From NCBI RefSeq assembly GCF_025150245.1, contig NZ_CP102279.1, forward strand, positions 609,001 to 673,000: a stretch of DNA of 64,000 nucleotides, read 5' to 3'. This document shows positions 7,942-17,500 of this stretch, in pieces. Every line of letters begins with the position of its first letter. Positions within the stretch are counted from its first letter, which is position 1. The DNA comes from Dorea formicigenerans (GTDB taxonomy: Bacteria > Bacillota > Clostridia > Lachnospirales > Lachnospiraceae). Below the pieces are notes generated by a model. The model saw nothing but the letters and a program-made list of their open reading frames with translations. It was not told the origin of the DNA and did no database searches. Both the position numbers and the translations under genes were made by a program.

Positions 7942-10900
7942 ATGGCAGAGAATGTATTTGAAGCAGTCAAGCAGTCGGTCAGCACCAGAGAAGCGGCAGA
8001 GTTTTATGGGATCGAGGTCAAACGAAATGGCATGGCCTGCTGTCCCTTCCACGATGATAAGAACCCCAGCATGAAGGTAGACCAGCGGTTCCACTGCTTT
8101 GGCTGCGGTGCAGATGGGGATGTGATCGACTTTACCGCAAAGCTCTTTAACCTCTCCCCAAAAGAAGCGGCGGAGAAACTGGCACAGGACTTTGGCCTGA
8201 TCTATGACAGTCAGGCCCCGCCCCGCAGGAGATATGTCCGGCAAAAAACCGAGGCACAGAAGTTTCGGGAGAATCGACAGCGCTGTTATCGCGTGCTGTC
8301 CGATTACTACTATCTGCTGAAAAAATGGGAGGTCGACCGTTCTCCCAGGACACCGGAGGAAGAACCGCACCCCCGTTTTGTAGAAGCAATCCAGAAGAAA
8401 GCCTATGTAGAGTACCTGCTGGACCTTTTTCTTTATGAAAGTGAAGAAGAACAAAAGGCATGGATTGCAGAACACACAGCGGAAATCACACACTTGGAAA
8501 GGAGATTGAAAATCATGGCTGAGAATAAACCCACCAATCGAGAACGGCTAAGGGAAATCACAGATGGCATCGAGCAGGGTATCAAAGAACTGTTTGAGAG
8601 TGAAAAGTATATGCGCTATCTGTCCGTCATGTCCCGCTTCCACCGCTATTCGGTAAACAACACCATGCTCATCTATATGCAGAAGCCGGACGCCACATTG
8701 GTAGCCGGATACAATAAGTGGAAAGACCAGTTTGAGCGTCATGTAAAAAAGGGCGAGCATGGCATTACCATCATTGCCCCAACACCGTATAAGAAGAAAA
8801 TCGAGGAGCAGAAGCTGGACCCAGATACCAAGGCTCCGATTCTGGATAAAGACGGAAAGATCGTCACAGAGGAAAAAGAAATTGAGATTCCCATGTTCCG
8901 CCCGGTCAAGGTCTTTGATGTGAGCCAGACCGACGGGAAACCTTTGCCGGAGCTTGCTTCCTCCCTTTCCGGCAATGTGCCAAATTATGAGGTGTTTATG
9001 GAGGCTCTGCGCCGCAGTGCGCCGGTGCCGATCACTTTTGAAGCAATGGCCGCCGATACGGACGGCTATTTTTCTGCCGATCATCAGAAAATCGCTATTC
9101 GTCAGGGCATGAGTGAGGTGCAGACAGTTTCGGCCACGGTTCATGAGATTGCCCACAGCAAGCTCCATGACCCTAAAAAATATGAAATGCTACCGTCATG
9201 GAAGGTTGTGCTGGAGAGTGAAGGTGGAACCAAGCATGATTTCAAGTTGGATTTTGCCACAGAAAAAGAAGCCGAACAGTTTGCTTCTGATATGGATTGG
9301 CGTTATGTGGACGAAAATCAGTTTGAATGGCGTCTTGCAGTTGAGGAAGATGCAACCGCAGAAAAACAGGCAATCAAAAACCGTCACACGGAAGAAGTGG
9401 AGGCTGAAAGCATCTCCTATGCAGTCTGCAAATATTTTGGCATCGAGACAGGAGAAAACAGCTTTGGCTATATTGCCAGTTGGAGTCAAGGCAAGGAGCT
9501 GAAAGAACTGAGAGCCAGTTTGGAGACCATCAACAAAACCTCCGGCACTTTGATCTCCGACATTGAGCGCCACTATAAGGAAATCTGCAAAGAGCGCGGA
9601 ATCGACCCTCATGCAAAGGTAGAGCCGGAACCCGCCCCGATAGAGCAGACAGAAGATGCCGCTAAGGTATCTGATAGACAGCAGACCGGCGATCTGACCT
9701 ACTATGTAGCAGAGTGCATGGAATTTCCAAACCTCGGAGAATACCACGATAACCTGTCTTTGGAGGAAGCAATCCGCATTTATCAGGAGATTCCGGCAGG
9801 ACGAATGAACGGGATAAAGGGCATTGGTTTTGAGCTGAAAGACGGAAGCGACTATGAAGGACCTTTTCCGATTTTGACCGGCCAGACCATTGACCTGGAC
9901 ACCATCCAGGCAATCGACTATTACCGTGATAATCCTCTGGTGCAAAAAGCGGTAAAGGAATTGGCTGCGGCAATGCCGGAAATGGAAGTGCTGGGGGCGG
10001 ACGCCAATCAGCAGGAGGCTTTGTTTCTGATCGACAATGCCACCTATCTTCATATCCAGCCCTGTGACAGCGGCTGGGACTATACCCTTTACGATGCCGC
10101 GTCCATGAAAGAGTTGGATGGTGGTCAGCTGGATATGCCGGAGATTTCCCGCATGAAGGCAGTTCTCCAGATTTGTGATGACAACGATTTGGGCAGAGAC
10201 TCGGTAAAATACGCACCGTTGTCCATGATTGAGACCTTGCAGGAAGCTGCCTACCAGCAGATGCAGGCAGAGGCCAGTCAGATGGCTGCTTCTTCTCAGC
10301 TGCCGGAAGCACAAGAGCAGGCGCTGGATGAATACCCTATGCCTGATGAGCAGGTATCCACACCGGATATGCAGGAATACGGCTACTTCTATGATGGGAT
10401 GCTCCCTGTCACCAGAGAACGGGCGCTGGAACTGGATGCCGCTGGTTTGACCGTCTATGTGCTGCATGAGGACAATACGGAGAGCATGGTGTTTGACCCG
10501 CAGGAAATCATGGATCATGGCGGTCTTTTTGGCGTGGACCGTGAGGAATGGGAGAAAAGCCCTCAGTTCCACGAAAAGGTCATGGAGCGTCAGGAACATC
10601 AGCAGGAACGCGAACAGGCATTTCTATCCCAGAACAGAGATTGCTTTGCTATCTATCAGGTGAGCCGTGACGATCCGCAGAATGTGCGCTTTATGAATCT
10701 GGATTGGTTAAAGTCCCATGACATTTCCATAGACCGCAGCAATTATGACCTCATTTACACAGCTCCGCTGAGGGAGTCTGGCACGGTACCGGAGCAGCTG
10801 GAAAAACTATATGAGCAGTTTAATCTGCAAAAGCCGGCGGATTTTCACAGTCCTTCTATGAGTGTCAGTGACATCGTTGCGATCAAGCAGGACGGTAAGG

Positions 10901-11226
10901 TATCCTGTCATTACTGTGACAGTGTTGGTTTTACCCAGATCCCCGGATTCCTGCCGGAAAATCCGCTGAAAAATGCGGAGATGGCCGTGGAGGACGATTA
11001 CGGCATGATCGACGGTATCATCAACAATGGCGCAAAAGAGCCTACGGTGGCAGAGCTGGAACAGCAGGCCCGCAACGGTCAGCCCATTTTCCTCATGGAT
11101 TTGGCTGCCGCTGCCCATCGGGAGGAACGGGAAAAGAAAAAGTCCGTCATGGAGCAGCTGAAAAGCCAGCCCAAGGCAGAACACAAAAAGATAGCGCCAA
11201 AAAAGAGTGCGGAAAGGGAGATTTGA
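7942..11226 (+). CDS. Large polyvalent protein: CHC2 zinc finger + ArdC-like + zincin + YodL-type domains
   Basis: The 1094-residue protein is built in blocks. Residues 1-190 are a CHC2 zinc finger (C-P-F-H, C-F-G-C) with its helical partner, as in the standalone protein at 4561. Residues about 215-300 resemble the ArdC N-terminal ssDNA-binding domain (S-V-N-N-T-M-L-I-Y-M-Q-K-P-D-A). H-E-I-A-H at about 400 is a zincin metallopeptidase motif. The remainder holds polyvalent-associated and YodL/DUF4316-like regions. Such proteins are thought to enter the recipient with the DNA and counter restriction. An internal ribosome site and ATG at 8515 mark the block boundary. Confidence 0.8.
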   Translation: MAENVFEAVKQSVSTREAAEFYGIEVKRNGMACCPFHDDKNPSMKVDQRFHCFGCGADGDVIDFTAKLFNLSPKEAAEKLAQDFGLIYDSQAPPRRRYVRQKTEAQKFRENRQRCYRVLSDYYYLLKKWEVDRSPRTPEEEPHPRFVEAIQKKAYVEYLLDLFLYESEEEQKAWIAEHTAEITHLERRLKIMAENKPTNRERLREITDGIEQGIKELFESEKYMRYLSVMSRFHRYSVNNTMLIYMQKPDATLVAGYNKWKDQFERHVKKGEHGITIIAPTPYKKKIEEQKLDPDTKAPILDKDGKIVTEEKEIEIPMFRPVKVFDVSQTDGKPLPELASSLSGNVPNYEVFMEALRRSAPVPITFEAMAADTDGYFSADHQKIAIRQGMSEVQTVSATVHEIAHSKLHDPKKYEMLPSWKVVLESEGGTKHDFKLDFATEKEAEQFASDMDWRYVDENQFEWRLAVEEDATAEKQAIKNRHTEEVEAESISYAVCKYFGIETGENSFGYIASWSQGKELKELRASLETINKTSGTLISDIERHYKEICKERGIDPHAKVEPEPAPIEQTEDAAKVSDRQQTGDLTYYVAECMEFPNLGEYHDNLSLEEAIRIYQEIPAGRMNGIKGIGFELKDGSDYEGPFPILTGQTIDLDTIQAIDYYRDNPLVQKAVKELAAAMPEMEVLGADANQQEALFLIDNATYLHIQPCDSGWDYTLYDAASMKELDGGQLDMPEISRMKAVLQICDDNDLGRDSVKYAPLSMIETLQEAAYQQMQAEASQMAASSQLPEAQEQALDEYPMPDEQVSTPDMQEYGYFYDGMLPVTRERALELDAAGLTVYVLHEDNTESMVFDPQEIMDHGGLFGVDREEWEKSPQFHEKVMERQEHQQEREQAFLSQNRDCFAIYQVSRDDPQNVRFMNLDWLKSHDISIDRSNYDLIYTAPLRESGTVPEQLEKLYEQFNLQKPADFHSPSMSVSDIVAIKQDGKVSCHYCDSVGFTQIPGFLPENPLKNAEMAVEDDYGMIDGIINNGAKEPTVAELEQQARNGQPIFLMDLAAAAHREEREKKKSVMEQLKSQPKAEHKKIAPKKSAEREI
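8498..8517 (+). promoter_or_regulatory. Internal ribosome site and ATG inside the CHC2-ArdC gene
   Basis: AAAGGAG at 8498-8504 is followed ten bases later by ATG 8515, in frame. Translation there would give a second product of 903 residues lacking the zinc finger. It may be the fossil start of a once separate ArdC gene. Confidence 0.5.
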
Positions 11227-11227
11227 T

Positions 11228-11443
11228 ATGGGAAACTTTACTTTTGAGGAAATGAACCTGATGTGCATTTACAATACCGGCAGCCGCACCGGACTGATCG
11301 ACAGCCTGCGTGAGATGCGCGGCGAGCTGGCCCCGGAGGAAACCGAGCTGCGGGAGTTGACAGACAGCGCACTGGGCAAGCTCCAGGCCATGAGTGATGC
11401 CGAGTTTGCCGAGCTGGAGTTGTATCCGGATTTTGACCAGTAA
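11228..11443 (+). CDS. Transposon-transfer assisting (TTRAP) family protein
   Basis: The 71-residue acidic protein matches the TTRAP family of clostridial conjugative elements: F-T-F-E-E-M-N-L-M-C-I-Y, L-I-D-S-L-R-E-M-R and a terminal M-S-D-A-E-F-A-E-L-E-L-Y-P-D-F-D. The family name reflects context, not a known activity. ATG 11228 starts two bases after the preceding stop, so it is co-translated with the polyvalent protein; the giant helicase gene follows 78 bases later. Confidence 0.75.
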   Translation: MGNFTFEEMNLMCIYNTGSRTGLIDSLREMRGELAPEETELRELTDSALGKLQAMSDAEFAELELYPDFDQ

Positions 11444-11521
11444 ACACCATAATCGCAGGGATGGGGTGGCAATATGCCACCCCACCTTTTTACCCCAAAA
11501 CTGAAAGGAGGACAGAACACT

Positions 11522-14500
11522 ATGCCAACCAAAGCTGAACTATATGCACAGATGGCGGAGAAGGTGACAACGCAGCTCACGGGGAGCTGGCAGGAATGGG
11601 CAGGGTTTCTCACCACTGCTTCCCGCCTTTACAAGTACCCGTTCCATGAGCAGTTGATGATCTACGCCCAGCGTCCGGACGCCACCGCCTGTGCAGAGTA
11701 CGATTTGTGGAATGAAAAGATGGGCCGGTATGTAAGGCGCGGCTCCAAGGGAATTGCTCTGGTGGACGATTCCGGGGACAGGCCCCGCCTGCGCTATGTT
11801 TTTGATATTTCCGACACCGGAACCCGTGAACATTCCCGCACTCCCTGGCTGTGGCAGCTGGAGGAGCGCCATTTGGATTCGGTGCAGGCCATGCTTGAGC
11901 GCACCTATGATGTTTCCGGTGATGACCTTGCCGGACAGCTCACCGAGGTAGCCGGAAAACTGGCTGAGGAATACTGGACGGAGCATCAGCAGGACTTCTT
12001 CTATATCGTTGACGGTTCCTTTTTGGAGGAATATGATGAGTTTAACATCGGAGTACAGTTCAAGGCAGCAGCCACCGTCAGTATCACTTATGCTTTGATG
12101 TCCCGCTGTGGACTGGAACCGGAACGCTACTTCGACCACGAAGATTTCATGGCGATCTTTGATTTCAATACTCCGGCAACCATCGGAGCGCTGGGAACAG
12201 CGGTCAGCCAGATCAACCAGCAGGTGCTGCGGCAGATCGGCGTTACCGTCCGAAATGCAGAGCGCGAAGCCAACCAAGAAAGGAGCAAACAAGATGAACA
12301 ATCCCATGACCTATATCCAGAACGGAGACTATCTGATTCCCGACCTGAAGCTGAGCCAGCAGCCGGAGAAACCCCTGGGCAAGTACGGCAGGATGAGGAA
12401 AACCTACCTGAAGGAACACCGTCCCATCCTCTACAACCAGATGTTGCTGAGCGAGAAGCTGTACCCGCACCTTCTGGAGATCGACGAGACCGCCCAGAGC
12501 AGACTGGAGCAGATGATGCCCCAGCTGACGAAGAAAGCGGGAGCCACCGAGGAACTGAAAGCCAGCGATCCCATGAAGTGGGTGGGGCTGATGAACACCT
12601 GCAAAGCTCAGGCCGAGGAAATCCTGATGGCGGAGCTTATCAACAGCTGACTCTAAACCTGTTCCTCTCCGAAGCGGAACAGATCCAATCCATAGATGAA
12701 GCAGAGAATGTAGCGCATACATCCTCTGCTTTTTCTTTTGCCCAAAATGACATCGACCATGTGCTGCGTTTGGGCGGCAATACAGACCGTCAAAGGGAGC
12801 GTGTGGTTGCAGCCTTTGAAAAGCAGAAAACCACCGCTGAGATTGCCGAGATACTGAAAACGCTGTACCACGGCGGCAATGGCCTTGGCAGTGTGAGCGC
12901 ATGGTATGCCGAGGATGGTATCCATCTTTCCCACGGGAAGTCTGTCCGTTATGACAGGTCTGCCCAGGTCATTTCCTGGGAGAGCGCCGCAGAGCGTATC
13001 GGGGAGCTTTTGGAGAGCGGCCAGTTTGCCTCCAATGTGGAGCTTGCAGAAGTGGCAGGCTATGAACGATCCCTCCTTGCAGAAAAGCTCTGGTATCTGT
13101 ATCACGATCTCAGTGAGGATGCCAGAGAAGCCGGATATTTGTCCTGCCTGTCAGAGATCAAAGGCAATGGTTTCCCGGAGGAGACCCGCCACCTGATGGA
13201 GCAGCTGAGTGAACCGGCTTTCCGCCAGACCCTCAAGGAAGAATACGCTGCCTTCTGGACTGCCTATCAGCAGGACCGTGACCTGTTGCGTTTTCACTAT
13301 CATAGACCGAGGGAGATCTGGGAGAACCTGAAGGACCTTGACCTTCCACGCAGGACCTTTTCTTCAGAGCTTTCCCAAGTGCCAACCGTCCAGCACTTTA
13401 TTACCGAGGATGAGATCGACGCCGCCATGACCGGCGGTAGCAGTTTTGCCGGAGGAAAAGGCCGTATCTATGCGTTCTTCATGGAAAACCATACGGATAA
13501 GGAAAAAGTGAGATTCCTCAAAGACGAGTATGGCATTGGCGGACGCTCTCATGCCCTGTCCGGCGCAACACACAGCGGCGAAGATCACGACGGGAAAGGG
13601 TTGCACTATAAAAAGCAGGACTGCCCGGATGTTCACTTGAACTGGGAAAAGGTTGCCAAGCGCATTACCTCTCTTGTCCAGAAAGGCCGCTATCTTACCG
13701 AACAGGAACAGGCGCAGTATGACAAAATCCAGGCTGAACAGGAACTGGCCGAAGAAGATGCTATTCAAGCCCAGCAGCCGGAGGTGGAGAAAGAAACGCC
13801 AAAGCCTACCCTTCGGGAGCAGTTTGAGCAGTATAAGACTGTGGTGACTGCCGCCATTTCCGAGGATGCCGCATACCGCAATGCCTGCGGGCATTCTGAC
13901 CGTGAAAATGCTGTCATCGAGGGCAATGCCGCTGTGCGCCGTGCGGTCCTTGGTTCTAAGGATATGGAGCTGATTCGCCTCTATTCGGATGTGCCGGAGT
14001 TCCGACAGCGACTGCACCGGGAAGTGATCGACGAAACCTATCCAAAGCTCCATGAACTTCTGCGCCCTCTTTCTCAGGAAGATATTGATACTGCCATTTG
14101 TGCATGGAACGGCAATATCGAGAGTAAACATGCTGTCGTCCGTTATATGAAAGACCATGCAAGAGAGAAAGATACCGCTGCATGGCTGGCTCAGGAATAC
14201 AGTGGCAGCAACATCCCGTTCGTTGTCCGTGCCGGAAGCCCGGAGGAAACGCAGCTGCCCTGGCCGAAGGTACAGCGCAGGCTTGCCCAGCTGATTCAGG
14301 AGGACCGGTTCTATACCGAAGAAGAACAGGAACGTTTTGACAACATCGACCCCATCGCCATCCGGGAAGCCCTGGAGGAAAGAGGGATTGTCAACGGACA
14401 GGTGGCAGACCCGGAAAAACTGGACAATGACCCATTTATCCAACAGGTGGTGTCGGATGTAGGGCAGATCGCAGATGCCGAGACAGAGCAGACTTCCAAA

Positions 14501-17500
14501 GTTTCCATTTCCGATGAGGAATATGACGCAGTTCGCCGCCCAATTCCGCAAAGAACCTCCTATGACCCAGCCGCCCCGGTCTATGCCGTGGGCGATACCG
14601 TGTATATCGAGGATGACGCCTATCAGATCACCGAGCTGCGGGAGGACACCGTACAGCTTCTGCCCACCGGGATGGTATATCCCATCTACCGGGCAGAGCG
14701 CAAAGAACAGTTCGAGCAGCTGCTTCGGGCAGACCGCCGCAATGCTTACTATACCGAATTTCTTCCTATTGACCCGGACAAGGCAGATCAGGACTTGCGG
14801 GATGTATTGGCTCATGGACTGATGGATGAAGCGGATAAAAAGCAGATTTTCACGCTGCTGCAATCCGGCAGGAGCAACAGCGAGATCGCCTACTGGCTGA
14901 GCAGAGCCTATTCCGGTGAGATCGAGACACTGAATCTGGAGACCGGCGATATTGCCGATTACCGTACCACGGCACAGGGCATAGAACTGGAAGTCATGGA
15001 TGCAGAGGAAAAGCGTCTGGCTATGCTGTATTTCCGCTGGGATGAAGTTGCGCCTTTGCTGCGCGGGATGTATGCCCGTCAGCAGGACGGTTTTGGACAG
15101 GAACAGCCCCAACCGACTACCGAATCCCCGACCTTCCATTCCGAGACCATGGCCGTCTATCCGGGCGATAAGAACCATCTACCTTATGATGTGGTGGTGG
15201 AACAGCTGCATATCGAGGAGCCGGAGCCGCCAGCCCCTGTAACAGAGCCGGAGAAAACCTTTGAGGAAGTGTTGGATGAACACCCGGTTTCCATTCAGGT
15301 CAATGGCCAGTGGCAGACCTTTCCCAATGCCAAAGCTGCCGAGGAAGCATCTTATGAGGAATACAAGGCTAACCTGCGCCGCAATGCAAAAAACTTCCGC
15401 ATTACCGATGAGCATTTGGGTGAAGGCGGTCCGAAAGCCAAGTTCCAGGCAAATGTCAATGCGATTCGTTTGCTGAAAGAGCTGGAAGCTGCCGGACAGC
15501 AGGCAAGCCCCGAACAGCAGGAGGTTCTTTCTCGATACGTGGGCTGGGGCGGTCTCTCTGATGCGTTTGACCTGGAGAAACCGGTATGGGCTTTAGAGTA
15601 TGCCCAGCTAAAAGAACTGCTGACCCCGGAGGAATATGCCGCCGCCAGAAGCTCTACCCTCAACGCCCATTACACCAGCCCTACGGTCATTCAGGCCATC
15701 TATGAAGCGGTGGACCGTATGGGATTTGAGACCGGAAATATTCTGGAGCCGTCTATGGGTGTGGGCAATTTCTTTGGTATGCTGCCGGAGAAAATGCGAA
15801 ACAGCCGTCTGTACGGCGTGGAGCTGGACCCTGTTTCCGGGCGCATCGCAAAGCAGCTCTATCCCAAGGCGGACATCACAGTAGGCGGCTTTGAGACCAC
15901 CGATAGGCGTGACTTCTTTGACCTTGCCATCGGCAATGTACCTTTCGGTCAGTATCAGGTCAATGACAAAGCCTACAACAAGCTGAATTTCAGTATTCAC
16001 AACTACTTTTTCGCCAAAGCACTGGACCAGGTGCGTCCCGGCGGCGTGGTGGCTTTTGTAACCTCCCGCTATACTATGGACGCCAAGGATTCCACCGTGC
16101 GCCGCTATCTTGCCCAGCGTGCCGAGCTGCTGGGGGCTATCCGTCTGCCGAATGACGCGTTCAAAAAGAATGCCGGTGCCGAGGTGGTATCAGACATCAT
16201 CTTCCTCCAAAAGCGGGACCGCCCGCTGGACATCGTGCCGGAATGGACTCAAACCGGACAGACGGAGGACGGATTTGCCATCAACCGGTATTTTATCGAC
16301 CACCCGGAAATGGTGCTGGGCAGACAGGAGCCGGTAAGCACTGCTCATGGTATGGACTACACCGTAAACCCTATCGAGGGACTGGAGCTTTCCGACCAGC
16401 TGCATGATGCGGTGAAGTATATTCATGGCACTTATCAGGAGGCAGAGCTGCCGGAGCTGGGCGAAGGCGAAGCTATTGACACCTCCATTCCTGCCGACCC
16501 CAATGTGAAGAACTATTCCTATGCCATTGTAGACGGGCAGGTGTACTACCGGGAAAACAGCCGTATGGTGCGTCCTGACCTCAACGCCACCGCCGAAGCC
16601 CGTGTAAAAGGTCTTGTGGGACTGCGTGATTGTGTGCAGGAACTGATCGACCTTCAGATGGATGCAGCGGTTCCGGACAGCACCATTCGGGAGAAGCAGT
16701 CGGAACTGAACCAGCTCTATGACAGCTTTTCTGCCAAATACGGTCTCATCAATGACCGTGCAAACCGACTGGCCTATGCAGATGATTCTTCCTATTACCT
16801 GCTCTGTGCGCTGGAAGTCATCGACGAGGACGGGAAACTGGAACGTAAGGCAGATATGTTCACCAAGCGGACCATCAAGCCCCATCAGGCGGTGGCTGTG
16901 GTGGATACGGCAAGTGAAGCACTGGCGGTGTCCATCTCGGAAAAAGCCTGCGTGGATATGGACTATATGAGCCAGCTTACCGGAAAAACAAAAGAAGCAC
17001 TGGCTGGAGAACTGCAAGGCGTGATCTTCCGTGTACCGGGACAGTTGGAGCAGGACGGAACGCCTCATTATGTGACTGCTGATGAATACCTCTCCGGCAA
17101 TGTACGCCGCAAACTGCGTCAGGCGCAGCGGGCCGCACAGCAGGACCCGGTTTATGCAGTCAATGTGGAAGCTCTTACCGCCGCCCAGCCCAAAGACCTG
17201 GATGCGTCGGAGATTGAGGTGCGTCTGGGCGCTACCTGGATTGACAAGGAATATATCCAGCAATTTATGTATGAGACCTTTAATACCCCGTTTTATCTCC
17301 AGCGCAGTATTGGGGTCAACTATTCGTCCTTTACCGCTGAATGGCAGATCAAGGGGAAATCTTCTGTATCCTACAACGATGTGGCAGCTTATACCACCTA
17401 TGGGACCAGTCGTGCCAATGCCTACAAGATTTTAGAGGACAGCCTGAACCTGCGGGATGTCCGCATCTATGACACCATAGAGGATGCAGACGGAAAAGAG

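Noticed and set aside
9196-10599. Long minus-strand frame opposite the polyvalent protein
   Set aside because: It is the antisense shadow of a well-supported gene; no domain or ribosome site.
13364-15178. 604-residue minus-strand frame opposite the helicase gene
   Set aside because: Shadow of a GC-rich coding gene; sequence has no recognisable family.
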